From positions 3,968,001 through 4,032,000 of the forward strand of contig OZ244249.1 of NCBI GenBank assembly GCA_965217135.1: 64,000 nucleotides of DNA, in the 5' to 3' direction. The translations under genes and the position numbers were made by a program. Below, in pieces: positions 34,120 to 43,297 of the stretch. The notes under the pieces are model-generated. The model was not told where the DNA came from. It searched no databases and saw only the letters and a program-made list of their open reading frames with translations. The stretch comes from HXMU1420-2 sp017643305 (GTDB lineage: Bacteria > Pseudomonadota > Alphaproteobacteria > Rhodobacterales > Rhodobacteraceae). Within the stretch, counting starts at the first letter, position 1, and every line of letters begins with the position of its first letter.

Positions 34120-34887
34120 TCAACCGATGTTGCGCTCCATCAGGCGTTGGAAGGTTTGGGGGGACAGCCGATTGATCAACGATGCCAGCCGCGCGACACG
34201 CCCGATGGGGATGAAGTCGCGCCCCTTGTCCAGACCCTTGAGGATTTCTCCCGCCGCGTCTTTGGGTGACATGTAGTCAACCCCATCCGTGGCGGACCCC
34301 GGCCGTGCGATACCATCGGACTGCGCCTCCGGGTTGCCAAGGTTGGTGGCCACAAAGCTAGGCGCGGCGATCACGCAACGCACGCCATGCGCCTTTTCCT
34401 CGGACCGGAGCGATTTGAACAGCCCCTCCAGAGCGTGTTTGCTGGCCGCATAGGCCGTGCGCAGTTTCAGAGGTGAAAACCCGGCGACGGAGCTGATGGC
34501 CAGATGCGTGCCGCGCGCAGCGCGTACATCGTCCAGCAGCGCGGCAGCCATATTGGCAGCAGCGAAATAGTTGATGTCGAACACCTTGCGATGCGTGTCT
34601 TCGCCCAAAGTTTCAAACGGGCCAATACAGGTAATGCCCGCGTTGTAGATCACCATGTCGATGGACGGCAGATCAGAACTCAGCCGGGCGCAAAGGTCGG
34701 TCAGGGCCGGGGCGTCGGTCAGGTCGCAGGGTTCCAGCCGTCGGTCGGCCAATGGCTCTAGAGATTGCAGGGCCGGTCCAGGCAGGTCCACCAACACTGT
34801 ATGCCAGCCCCGCGCGCGCAGGCCCGCGTCCAATGCCCGGCCAAGGCCCCCTGCACCGCCAGTGATGACTGCGGTACGTGTCTTCAT
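34120..34887 (-). CDS. Short-chain dehydrogenase/reductase
   Basis: The 255-residue SDR has the cofactor motif ITGGAGGLGRALDAGL, the structural IYNAGI and the catalytic pair in YAASKHALEGL, with the serine in ISSVAGFSPL. It is the last gene of a leftward four-gene operon (FMO, BASS transporter, epimerase, SDR) and its start overlaps the preceding stop. Substrate unknown; context suggests a hydroxy or keto intermediate made after the monooxygenase. Confidence 0.88.
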   Translation of the reverse strand: MKTRTAVITGGAGGLGRALDAGLRARGWHTVLVDLPGPALQSLEPLADRRLEPCDLTDAPALTDLCARLSSDLPSIDMVIYNAGITCIGPFETLGEDTHRKVFDINYFAAANMAAALLDDVRAARGTHLAISSVAGFSPLKLRTAYAASKHALEGLFKSLRSEEKAHGVRCVIAAPSFVATNLGNPEAQSDGIARPGSATDGVDYMSPKDAAGEILKGLDKGRDFIPIGRVARLASLINRLSPQTFQRLMERNIG

Positions 34888-35813
34888 AGCCCTGCCGCCT
34901 TTCTCCAGAGGTCAAAGACCTGCGCGCTGGTGCATTCTGGGATATAGCCGAATTCCTGTTTTAGCGCGGTATTATCCAGCACCGGGCGGTATTGCAGAAA
35001 TCGCACCTGCTCCGGCCCGTAGCGCGACAGGCGCAACGGATGAGCGATGGCAAGCGCTGCCCTCAACACCCAGGCAGGCAGACGCAGCACGGGTTTGCGC
35101 AAGGTTTTGGCCAGGACATCCACTGTCATCGCGCCATCACCTGCCACGTTGTAAATGCCCGGCGGGCCATCGGTAGCGGCACGCAAAAGGATACGCGCCA
35201 GATCCTCCGTCCAGATAAAGACAAACGGGCTGTCGCATCCCACCAGGGCCAGAAGGCGGGGCTTGTGGAACAGCGCAGTGATCTGGTTTTCCAGCCCGGC
35301 GCCCAGCACGGTGCCAACACGCAGCACCACCTGTTCCAGCTCCAGTTGTTCGGCACGCAGGTCTTCCAGCATTTCTTCGACCTGGCGTTTGTGGTCGGAA
35401 TAGGCGAACTCGATATTCCCCCGTGGCGGATCGGTTTCGCGCAGAGGCACGGGGTTATCAGAATGATACCCATAGGCTGCGCCTGAAGACGTCACCACCA
35501 GACGGCGCACATCATACGCGAGGCAGGCGGCTATCACGTTGCGGGATCCAACCACGTCGACCTTGTGCGCGTAATCCCGCGCCGCTGGCGACACAATGGA
35601 CGCCAGATGCACCACAACCTCCGGCCGCTCCGCACCGATCACGCGGTTGGGGTCTTCGCCTGTCACGTCCATCCGACAGAACCGGGCGTTGGCCGGAAGG
35701 CTGGCGGGTTCAGCAATGTCGGTGACAATCACGTCATGGCCCGTATGCCCTAACACCTCGACCAATGCTGAGCCGACCGCACCGTTGGCCCCCGTGATCA
35801 GGATGCGTGTCAT
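34884..35813 (-). CDS. NAD-dependent epimerase/dehydratase family protein
   Basis: The 309-residue extended SDR begins MTRILITGANGAVGSALVEV with GxxGxxG and has the YxxxK pair in FAYSDHKRQVEEM, with a serine in VTSSGAAYGYH. Members act on nucleotide sugars, steroids or other alcohols, so the fold does not fix the substrate. It overlaps the transporter stop and the SDR start by ATGA. Confidence 0.87.
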   Translation of the reverse strand: MTRILITGANGAVGSALVEVLGHTGHDVIVTDIAEPASLPANARFCRMDVTGEDPNRVIGAERPEVVVHLASIVSPAARDYAHKVDVVGSRNVIAACLAYDVRRLVVTSSGAAYGYHSDNPVPLRETDPPRGNIEFAYSDHKRQVEEMLEDLRAEQLELEQVVLRVGTVLGAGLENQITALFHKPRLLALVGCDSPFVFIWTEDLARILLRAATDGPPGIYNVAGDGAMTVDVLAKTLRKPVLRLPAWVLRAALAIAHPLRLSRYGPEQVRFLQYRPVLDNTALKQEFGYIPECTSAQVFDLWRKAAGL

Positions 35814-36712
35814 CGCGCAGCGATCGTCCGGGACATGAAGCGTGCCAGGACGAGGCCAGATATGGCGTGCCAGATCCCCCAGAACGCAGCAACAACCGCC
35901 ATACCACCCAGCCCATCGAAGAAGCCAAAGATCAGCACAAGGCCGAGGCCTGAATTCTGGATGCCCGTTTCCATCGTCACGGCGCGGCGATCAAAGGGCG
36001 ACAGGCGCGCCAGCGTGGCCATGCTGTACCCCCCGGCCAACGCCAAAGCGTTGTGGCAGACGACAAGAAGCGCAACGTAATGCACGTAGCCCAAGAAGAA
36101 ATCCCAATTGGCGGCCAACGCAAGCACGATGAAGGCGACAAAGATCAGCATCGACAACGTCTGCAGGGGACGGCGGATCCGGCCGGAGATGTTCGGTTTA
36201 TGCGAGTTGATCAAAACGCCGAGAATCAGCGGCACGATCAGCATGAAGGTCACCGTGATGGCCACCTGCACCGGGTCAATGCGCGTGGCCTGCAGGATCG
36301 CGCGGGAGGGTTCATATAGGCTACCCCAGAACGCGATATTCAGAGGTGTGATCAGGATTGCGCCCGCCGTGGCCAATGCAGTCATCGACACGGACAGGGC
36401 CGCGTTGCCACCCGCACGGTGTGTTAGGAAATTGGAGATATTCCCGCCCGGGCAGGCCGCCACCAGCATTAGTCCCAGCGCGATGGAGGCTTGTGGCTGG
36501 ATGATTATCACCAGCGCAAAGGTCAGCACCGGCAGTACGATGAACTGGGACAAAAGCCCCGTCACCACGGGTCTTGGCGCCTTGATCAGCCGCGCAAAAT
36601 CCGATGGTTTCAGGTCCAGCGCTACCGAGAACATGACGATCGCAAGGATTGCGTTCAATAGCGTCAGGCTGGCTGGGCTGAAGTTAAGGACAATGTCGTC
36701 AATCGGGGTCAT
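35810..36712 (-). CDS. Bile acid:sodium symporter (BASS) family transporter
   Basis: The roughly 300-residue membrane protein has eight to ten hydrophobic segments and BASS motifs such as LDLKPSDFARLIKAPRPVV, MLVAACPGGNISNFLTHRA and TMETGIQNSGLGLVLIF. BASS carriers import organic anions, often steroid-like or short acids, with sodium. The ATG at 36712 overlaps the monooxygenase stop and is preferred to an upstream start within that gene. The operon implies it brings in the monooxygenase substrate or exports a product. Confidence 0.9.
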   Translation of the reverse strand: MTPIDDIVLNFSPASLTLLNAILAIVMFSVALDLKPSDFARLIKAPRPVVTGLLSQFIVLPVLTFALVIIIQPQASIALGLMLVAACPGGNISNFLTHRAGGNAALSVSMTALATAGAILITPLNIAFWGSLYEPSRAILQATRIDPVQVAITVTFMLIVPLILGVLINSHKPNISGRIRRPLQTLSMLIFVAFIVLALAANWDFFLGYVHYVALLVVCHNALALAGGYSMATLARLSPFDRRAVTMETGIQNSGLGLVLIFGFFDGLGGMAVVAAFWGIWHAISGLVLARFMSRTIAAR

Positions 36713-38040
36713 GGCGCGTCCTGGCTGAGCGTCTTGATCCAACCCGTAACAGCCTTCCGATAGGTCGCCTTGTCAACGTAATAGGCCATCCGCGCGAGTT
36801 TCAGATAATTCATACCACCAGTTTCGCGCACGAAACCCCTGGCCTTTGCGGCCTTCAACCGCCCTGCGCTGGATGCGCCCGTTTGCAGCGCCTTAATGTA
36901 CCGTGCGACCATTTCGGCCTGTTCATGACGGCCCTGCCAACCCAGACCGGTGGCCTCAATCATGCCCAGCACAAAGAGGTCATCGCGATCGGGATGCATA
37001 CAGTTGAGGAACAGATGCGGCGCGTCCCCCTGCCAGTTCAGCAGCGCGGGGTCTATGAACGGGTAATGCAGCTTGTAGCCGGTGGCGGCGAGGATCATGT
37101 CATACTCTGCCACACTGCCATCTGTGAAATGTACGGTCGACCCTTTCAGATGGTCGATATCCGGCCGCACGGTCAGGTCGCCATGCCCGGCATGAAACAG
37201 GATCAACGAATTGACCACCGGATGGCTTTCGTAGAGCGCATAATCAGGCTTGGGGAAGCCGTATTTCTGAGGGTTTCCAACGAACCATCTCAGGATCATC
37301 CCGTCCACCTTGCGCTTCAGCCACATCGGCAACTGGATGGCCCCGCCCAGCGTGTCGGCGGGTTTGCCAAAGACATATTTGGGCACAAAATAATACCCCC
37401 GCCGCATGGACAGATCACAGCGTTCGCCATGGTGAATGGCGTCCACGGCAATGTCACAGCCTGAATTACCTGCCCCGACCACCAGCACCCGTTTGCCGTC
37501 AAACTGCCGGGGGCTGCGATAGTCGGCGGCGTGGATCAGCTCCCCATCAAAGTTGCCTTTCAAGTCAGGCATGTTCGGTTCGGACAAGATGCCATTGGCG
37601 ATTAGCATACCCGCAAACTGTTCCTGCTTTTCCACCCCATCCCCATCGCGCGATGTCACCATCCAGCCGTCACCCGGCCCGCCAATGGGATCGGCCCGTA
37701 GGACTTCGGTGTTGAATCGGTAGGATGCATACAGGTCGTAATGCGCCGCGAAATCCCGGAAATACTGCCGCATTTCCCGGTGTGACGGATACTCCGCCAC
37801 CTCGTCCCGCATCGGAAAATCAGCAAACTCTGTCATCGTCTTGGAGGAGATGAGATGCGCGCTATCGTACATGGTGGAGCGCAGCGCATCGATGTCCCAC
37901 AGCCCCCCAACATTTTCAGCCAGTTCAAACCCTTGGAACGGGATGCCCTGTTCCTTCAGCACCTTGGCCATGGCCAGCCCCATGGGCCCAGCCCCGATCA
38001 GCGCATAGGTGCCGTTTGCAACTGCGTTCGCATCTGTCAT
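36709..38040 (-). CDS. Flavin-containing monooxygenase (class B)
   Basis: The 443-residue enzyme has the FAD motif YALIGAGPMGLAMAKVL, the NADPH motif VLVVGAGNSGCDIAVDA, and between them the FMO fingerprint FxGxxxHxxxY (FDGELIHAADY). The ATGY motif appears as AATGYKLHYPF. FMOs oxygenate nitrogen or sulfur atoms or perform Baeyer-Villiger reactions; bacterial relatives include trimethylamine monooxygenase. The ATG at 38040 gives the shorter N terminus TDANAVANGTYALIG. It leads the operon divergent from a TetR gene. Confidence 0.9.
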   Translation of the reverse strand: MTDANAVANGTYALIGAGPMGLAMAKVLKEQGIPFQGFELAENVGGLWDIDALRSTMYDSAHLISSKTMTEFADFPMRDEVAEYPSHREMRQYFRDFAAHYDLYASYRFNTEVLRADPIGGPGDGWMVTSRDGDGVEKQEQFAGMLIANGILSEPNMPDLKGNFDGELIHAADYRSPRQFDGKRVLVVGAGNSGCDIAVDAIHHGERCDLSMRRGYYFVPKYVFGKPADTLGGAIQLPMWLKRKVDGMILRWFVGNPQKYGFPKPDYALYESHPVVNSLILFHAGHGDLTVRPDIDHLKGSTVHFTDGSVAEYDMILAATGYKLHYPFIDPALLNWQGDAPHLFLNCMHPDRDDLFVLGMIEATGLGWQGRHEQAEMVARYIKALQTGASSAGRLKAAKARGFVRETGGMNYLKLARMAYYVDKATYRKAVTGWIKTLSQDAP

Positions 38041-38084
38041 GCGCACGTTTCCCTTGATCCTCACCCCGATCTGTGGATGCTAGA

Positions 38085-38100
38085 TTTAACGTACGTTAAA
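38085..38100. promoter_or_regulatory. Perfect 16-bp palindrome between FMO and TetR genes
   Basis: TTTAACGTACGTTAAA is a perfect palindrome lying 45 bases from the FMO start and 23 bases from the TetR start. TetR repressors usually bind such a dyad in the divergent gap, so it is very likely the operator for both directions. Confidence 0.75.
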
Positions 38101-38122
38101 AATAACGCAAGCACCAGATATC

Positions 38123-38776
38123 GTGACACCTGACCTGACTGAAAAGAAAAGGAAAAGAGCGCCTAGCCAGAGGTCTCTGGAAACGCGCAGGCGCATTTTC
38201 GACGCCGCAGAACACCTGTTTTCCGCGCGTGGGTTCGAAGGTGCTTCGATTCGGGACATCGCCGCACGTGCCGGGGTTCAGGCCCCATTGGTGCACCATC
38301 ATGGCGGGTCGAAAGAGGCGCTGTTTCACACCACCGTGGCCCGCCGCGCAACCGAGCTGAGCCAGTTGCGTCTCAACGCTTTAGCCGAGCTGAAAGTCGA
38401 ATCCCCCCGGCCCGCCCTACGGGATGTTCTTGCCTGTTTCCTGCTGCCATTTCTGGACAAAGTTATCGCGGGAGAGCCGGGCTGGTCGGACTATGGCCGG
38501 CTTGTGGCGTATGTGTCCGCAGACCCGCGCTGGCGCAAAATTGCGCAGGCCTGTTTCGATCCGACGGCAGAAGTGTTCCTGACAGAAATCGGTACTATCC
38601 TGCCCGATGTGGACCAGATCAATATCAGCGCGCGGTTTACGTTCATGGTGTCGGCCATGCTGTCACTCTGCACCTCGCGCTGGCGGATTGAAACCTTTGC
38701 GCCAGCGGACAGGTCACAGGACCTGACGGAGGTTCTGCTGGATTTCTGTTGCGCCGGGTTCACCCCACCAAATTAG
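38123..38776 (+). CDS. TetR-family transcriptional regulator
   Basis: The 217-residue repressor has a TetR helix-turn-helix: TRRRIFDAAEHLFSARGFEG, then ASIRDIAARAGVQAPLVHHH. The start is GTG at 38123. The C-terminal ligand domain resembles those with the CecR/AefR-type second half (LGIPEPGWSDYGRL-like region around residue 115). It is divergent from the FMO-BASS-epimerase-SDR operon and presumably represses it until a substrate binds. Confidence 0.9.
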   Translation: MTPDLTEKKRKRAPSQRSLETRRRIFDAAEHLFSARGFEGASIRDIAARAGVQAPLVHHHGGSKEALFHTTVARRATELSQLRLNALAELKVESPRPALRDVLACFLLPFLDKVIAGEPGWSDYGRLVAYVSADPRWRKIAQACFDPTAEVFLTEIGTILPDVDQINISARFTFMVSAMLSLCTSRWRIETFAPADRSQDLTEVLLDFCCAGFTPPN

Positions 38777-38856
38777 ACGCGGCCGTTCAGGTCGGGGACG
38801 CGAACGCCGCATGTGCGCCGGTCAGGATCAAGAGTCAGCTTGCCAATATGTCCATG

Positions 38857-40422
38857 TCACAGGCTCTCAAGGAACCGGATCAAGGCGGCGCGGTCTGCGG
38901 GATCCATCATGGTGACGGCATCGCGATGCGGCTGTGCTTCGCCACCATGCCACAGGATCGCCTCCAGCAGCGTCCGTGCGCGTCCATCATGAAGGAAATA
39001 GCTATGGCCGGACACCTGTTGCGTCAGTCCAATGCCCCAGAGGGGTGGCGTCCGCCATTCATTGCCAGTTGCGCGGGCTTCGGGCCGTCCGTCGGCCAGC
39101 CCCGGCCCCATATCGTGCAGCAGCATGTCTGTGTAGGGCCAAATCAGCTGGAAGCTCTGCTCTGGTTGATCGACCAGCCGGTGGGTCACAAACGCGGGCG
39201 TGTGGCACGATGCACAGCCCGTATCATAGAATACCTGCTTGCCGCGCAGCACCTGCGGGTTACCCACATCACGCCGGGCGGGAACACCGAGATTGCGGCT
39301 GTAGAAGGTAACAAAATCCAGCCCTTCCGCGTCAATCTCGTGCCCTAGGCTGTCCTGATCGCCATGGGGGGCGGTCTGACAGGTGGTTTGCCTGTCGGTG
39401 CATTCGCCCCATGGCTGCGGGAACAACGGATTGGAAATACCCATATCCCCTGCAAACGCATCGGCAGATTGATGTCGCACAGTTGGCGCACCCGCCTTCA
39501 GCCCAAACCGGCCCAGCATGGGCTGTTCGAACTCTAACGACCAGACAATATTGGCGCGCCCTGAAATGCCGTCACCATCGGCGTCATCCGGATCGGCCAA
39601 TGCCAGGATGTCAGTGGCCGGGATCGCCTCCAACAGCCCGAGCCCGATCATTTGCGGTGCGATGCGCGGGCTGAGCATCGCATCGGGGTGTAACGGGCCA
39701 TACCCAAGGTCGGCGACGACATATGTGGGCTGGCGCAGCTGGGCCGTTTCACCACCGGACAGGGCCACGTCAACCGTTTCATAGGTGATTTCCAACCGGT
39801 ATTCAACGGGATGGCCCAGCAGGCTGAAATCCTGCAGCTGGGTGCCATAGACCGGGTCAGGCAATGTCGCGAGATAGTCTTCGATCTCGGGGATCACATC
39901 ATTCGGGGCACCGGGAATGGACACGCGCAGGAACATGGAAATGGCATTATCGTCTGCGTTTTCCGGCGGGTGCCCGCGCCCATCTTTCAGGTGGCACCGC
40001 TGACAGGATCGCGCATTGTATAGCGGCCCCAGCCCGTCTGAGGCCAGTATCAAAGACGGCGACGGCACCCATAGCTGGCGAAACAGCTCATTGCCGACCT
40101 TGAAGTCCAGCTCTTTCTCAAAGCTGATATTCCCGGATGGCTGCGAAAACGCATTCGCGTCTCCAGTGTCGTGCACGGTTGCCGCGCCTGCGGAGTTTTC
40201 TTCGAACGGCTGCGGTTTTGAAAACGTTGTAGCCAGCGCCGTGGCGGCCATGATCTGGCCGGTTTCTGCCAGGGTACGCGGAACGATGTTCAAGTGCGGT
40301 TCATCCATTGGGGCTGCCGCAGCGACCCCAGCCAGAAGTGACGCACCAATCGCAACCTTACCGGGCTTCGTCCATTTTTGACGCGTTGAGGCGCGCATGG
40401 TTTTACGCACTGTCCCGATCAT
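38857..40422 (-). CDS. Di-haem oxidoreductase / putative peroxidase family protein (DUF1111-like)
   Basis: The protein (521 residues from ATG 40422) has a signal peptide ending near GVAAAAP, a first haem motif CQRCH in NARSCQRCHLKDGRG and a second CASCH in TGCASCHTPAFVTH, plus a final WHGGEAQPHRDAVTMMDPAD block of the di-haem family. It should be periplasmic and accept or donate electrons as a c-type cytochrome. The ATG at 40422 has GGAG just upstream; a later ATG at 40398 is possible. It overlaps the broken bacterioferritin gene by 20 bases. Confidence 0.85.
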   Translation of the reverse strand: MIGTVRKTMRASTRQKWTKPGKVAIGASLLAGVAAAAPMDEPHLNIVPRTLAETGQIMAATALATTFSKPQPFEENSAGAATVHDTGDANAFSQPSGNISFEKELDFKVGNELFRQLWVPSPSLILASDGLGPLYNARSCQRCHLKDGRGHPPENADDNAISMFLRVSIPGAPNDVIPEIEDYLATLPDPVYGTQLQDFSLLGHPVEYRLEITYETVDVALSGGETAQLRQPTYVVADLGYGPLHPDAMLSPRIAPQMIGLGLLEAIPATDILALADPDDADGDGISGRANIVWSLEFEQPMLGRFGLKAGAPTVRHQSADAFAGDMGISNPLFPQPWGECTDRQTTCQTAPHGDQDSLGHEIDAEGLDFVTFYSRNLGVPARRDVGNPQVLRGKQVFYDTGCASCHTPAFVTHRLVDQPEQSFQLIWPYTDMLLHDMGPGLADGRPEARATGNEWRTPPLWGIGLTQQVSGHSYFLHDGRARTLLEAILWHGGEAQPHRDAVTMMDPADRAALIRFLESL

Positions 40423-40817
40423 GCTGCTCCAGCTGGGTTTCGACAAAATCGATATGCCTCTCTTCATAAGCGAAAAGTCCTTCAAACAGCGCCATGGTGA
40501 CGAAATCCCCATCTTCGCGGCAGTATCGGCGGACATCGTTGTGTAGCCTGTTCGATGGCCAGGTCGCGTTCCAGCGTTCCCTTTGGCGTCTGGCTGATAC
40601 GCAAGGGGTCCGGGCTATATAGGTTCGATTGCCCTTCGAGTAGGATGATCCACACAATCAGCATGTCGGCGTGATTCATCTCCTCAACGCTCTGTTCATT
40701 GCTTTTCTTCGCCATTTGGCCAAAGGCCCAGTCTTTCTGCAACGTGTAGCGCAGCCAATACTGGCTGATCATTGTCAGCTCGCTCCGCGGGGAAAAGCGT
40801 GCAAAGTATGAATACAT
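40403..40817 (-). pseudogene. bfr: Bacterioferritin, frameshifted remnant
   Basis: In one frame RSELTMISQYWLRYTLQKDW, SVEEMNHADMLI and DPLRISQTPKGTLERDLAIE match bacterioferritin helices A-C. The sequence then continues in another frame with YCREDGDFVTMALFEG and EERHIDFVETQLEQHD, the helix D end. The shift is near 40545. The N terminus is also degraded. Iron and haem-site residues (NHAD, EERH) are still visible, so decay is recent. Confidence 0.8.
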
Positions 40818-41277
40818 CGGAGCTATTGCTTTTGCGCGTGGTGTCCAGAAAGAGCAGCATGCACCCGCCGCAATCTGCGCTTGTGCTCAAAGCCCCGCAC
40901 ACCTTGAGCGGTGTGATGATGGGGAGCATTTCTGCCAACCGCATCCAACCAGTTGGATTGCCACATCTGGACTATTTCGCAAGGCTTGTGCCGCTTGTTC
41001 GCTTTTGTCTGTCCTACATTTCCTAAACGTCTCGGCGGGTCCGTTCGGATGGGGCACTCCACTCCGTCTGGACGGAATGGCACGCGCAATTCGCCTCGCT
41101 CTAGGACTCCCCTTCACCAAAGTCGTACTGCCGGAATCACAAACAGAGAGATTGGCTCAAAAACGACCCTGAAAGCGCTCTGAATCGCGCATCATTTCAA
41201 ACCAACCCACGCCAAGCATCGGAAAACGCGTGGCAATACCAGAGCACGCCGGTAGGGCCCAAATTCAAGGAAGTGTT
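40818..41277. other. 460-base region without a recognisable gene
   Basis: Short ORFs on both strands here show no domain or start-site support. No repeat, terminator or RNA fold stands out. In many relatives secE and nusG follow tRNA-Trp at this side; neither is present. Confidence 0.5.
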
Positions 41278-41353
41278 TGGCAGGGGCAGCAGGGTTCGAA
41301 CCCGCGACCTACGGTTTTGGAGACCGTCGCTCTACCAACTGAGCTATACCCCT
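41278..41353 (-). tRNA. tRNA-Trp (anticodon CCA)
   Basis: The complement is a standard 76-base tRNA starting AGGGGTATAGCTCAGTTGG, with anticodon loop CTCCAAA, T-arm GGGTTCGAACCC, discriminator G and encoded CCA. In many proteobacteria this gene lies directly between tuf and secE. Confidence 0.95.
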
Positions 41354-41415
41354 AGAGTGGCGCTTGGAATAGGCGAGAAACTGGCGGCGGGCAAGGGCTA
41401 TTCTACACAATGCGC

Positions 41416-42192
41416 TCAGGCGCGCATTGCTTCCCGACCCGGTAGGACAGAAGCATTCCACTGCCCCAGCATTATCTCTGCAAATTCGGGCGATTTGTGG
41501 TCGGCGTCTTCGTTTTCAAATGCGCCGTCCCGGGCAAAACACGGATCGGTGAAAACCCCACCCACCACGGTTTCATCAGGCTGGGGGATCAAAGTAACGC
41601 CATCCTCTGCCGCAGCAGTCACCAGCACATTCCACAACCAGGCGCGGTCTTCAGCCGTGGCGTTGACGCTGTCGGGGTGCTTATCCAGGAAATATCCGGG
41701 CCGGGTGTGATCCACCACATTCGCCGTGATCAGCGACTCCGGAATGCACGACACCTTGGCACCGTATTTCTGCGCAAAGATCACTCCCATCCGGTAAACC
41801 CGCGACGACGCCAGAAAAATATGCGCGGATCTCATCAACACCGCGCGGCTCTGCCATCCTTTCGCGCCGTATTTCCATTGAAAATAGCGCCCAAAGAATT
41901 TGGAACTGCTCACCCGACACCCAAAAAGTAGGAATTCGTCGAAATCCTGTGGCCCGACAGATGTCCGCCCTGTGCCGTTGATGCGCGCGAAATCTTCCTG
42001 CGCATCTGCACCGCGCACGACCATACGATCATCCTGCAGCATCAATCCCCGGAAGCTGGGGCCTGCCGCGCCCCAGTATTCCAACTCGTAGCTGGAAAAA
42101 TCCACGAGCCCACCGGTTTCAGCCAACCGCACCGACCCAAGGTGGCTGTCCCCGATCAGGCACAGACGAGGGCGTTCATTTGGCGAAGGCAT
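41416..42192 (-). CDS. SGNH-like hypothetical protein downstream of GSCFA gene
   Basis: The 258-residue protein begins MPSPNERPRLCLIGDSHLGS, where GDSH resembles block I of SGNH hydrolases (GDSL). It has no signal peptide or membrane segment. The ATG at 42192 overlaps the GSCFA gene end by 17 bases and is preferred to upstream starts inside that gene. A polysaccharide- or acyl-modifying role would fit SGNH and GSCFA partners but is not shown. Confidence 0.65.
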   Translation of the reverse strand: MPSPNERPRLCLIGDSHLGSVRLAETGGLVDFSSYELEYWGAAGPSFRGLMLQDDRMVVRGADAQEDFARINGTGRTSVGPQDFDEFLLFGCRVSSSKFFGRYFQWKYGAKGWQSRAVLMRSAHIFLASSRVYRMGVIFAQKYGAKVSCIPESLITANVVDHTRPGYFLDKHPDSVNATAEDRAWLWNVLVTAAAEDGVTLIPQPDETVVGGVFTDPCFARDGAFENEDADHKSPEFAEIMLGQWNASVLPGREAMRA

Positions 42193-43246
42193 CCAGCATG
42201 GCCTCCTCACACTGGAGGTCTGCCTTTGAAGGGGTATTGGAGGGCGCATCAAATAGCGGCGCATTGCGCCGCTTGGGCCGTTTGGATTTGCCAAACACGC
42301 GCTGTTGGTCGGCGAAGAAATGCTGCATCACCGTGCTCACGCCCGCCGGTTCCACACTGCGCATGTTCGGGGCAAAGAACATGCCGCGAAACACTGGATG
42401 CGTGATAATTTCGTAAGACGGGAAATAATCGATCCACTGAGAGCCATCTGCGATCATCCCCGCCGCTGCTCGAAGAACAGATTTTGAATAGCTGGTTGCG
42501 TTCAAAACGTGCCTCCCAGAAGCCGTGGCAGTCAGCGGGACCGGCGAAACGGTCAGAAGGATACGGATCTTGGGATTCTTGCCGCGGAGGAAACGGCTCA
42601 CATCCTGCAGGTCGCGGGCCACCTTGCGGGCGTTGGCATTGTGGAACTTGTGCAACTTGGCGTCGAACGTCCCCGCCACGGTCCCGGGACACATGGCGTA
42701 TTCCAGCCTGGTTTCCGTGTTTTTCCAATGTTCCGTTAGGCCCAGCGTAAAGACAAACACGCTGGCCTGTTCGACCGCGTTGCGCAGCGCCCGGTAGGTG
42801 GCTTGCCGTGCTGCCTGAAATTCTTCCACATCTGCAAACCCATCCGGCTCAATGGCTGGGCGCAACGGGTCATAAATGCGCCCATCCTTTTCCCAATGCT
42901 CCAGATCGTTGGGCTGTTCACCGTAGGTGAACTGCAGCCATTGCAGCAACAGAGACGGTGTATAAATATTGCCAGTGCGCGCGCTGAACACACCGTATCC
43001 GAACTGCACGTGTTCATCCACAGGCAGGAACGGCGGAGCAGGTTCAAAATCTGTCCAGGTAAAGCCATTTTCCATCAGCGCCCGTCCGATATGCTGGGCA
43101 AAGCAGGATCCTGCTGTCACCACCACATCATCTTTGCGCACCGGAAATTTTGGCGTCCAAAGCGCTTCAATCTGGTGTGGACCGGTATCCGCCACCGCAG
43201 GACGCCAATACGCCGTAGCCGGAAGGTTTTCATATGGATTTGACAT
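42176..43246 (-). CDS. GSCFA-domain protein
   Basis: The 356-residue protein contains the name-giving motif VVTAGSCFAQHIGRALMENG around residue 44 and other family blocks (VFTLGLTEHW, ILLTVSPVPLTAT). GSCFA proteins are distant SGNH/GDSL-fold relatives of unsettled function, often near capsule or surface-glycan genes. ATG 43246 is chosen because it gives MSNPYENLPATAYWRP. Two palindromes sit just upstream. It is coupled to the downstream SGNH-like gene. Confidence 0.88.
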   Translation of the reverse strand: MSNPYENLPATAYWRPAVADTGPHQIEALWTPKFPVRKDDVVVTAGSCFAQHIGRALMENGFTWTDFEPAPPFLPVDEHVQFGYGVFSARTGNIYTPSLLLQWLQFTYGEQPNDLEHWEKDGRIYDPLRPAIEPDGFADVEEFQAARQATYRALRNAVEQASVFVFTLGLTEHWKNTETRLEYAMCPGTVAGTFDAKLHKFHNANARKVARDLQDVSRFLRGKNPKIRILLTVSPVPLTATASGRHVLNATSYSKSVLRAAAGMIADGSQWIDYFPSYEIITHPVFRGMFFAPNMRSVEPAGVSTVMQHFFADQQRVFGKSKRPKRRNAPLFDAPSNTPSKADLQCEEAMLDAFAK

Positions 43247-43266
43247 GAGGATGTGCCCGATGCTGC

Positions 43267-43297
43267 AGATTACGTAATCTTTGCTGCTTAGCAGCAA
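43267..43297. promoter_or_regulatory. Two adjoining palindromes upstream of the GSCFA gene
   Basis: AGATTACGTAATCT (43267-43280) is a perfect 14-bp palindrome. It is followed directly by TTGCTGC-TTA-GCAGCAA (43281-43297), a perfect 7-3-7 inverted repeat. They lie 21-51 bases upstream of the start and are candidates for an operator and a 5'-leader hairpin. Confidence 0.45.
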
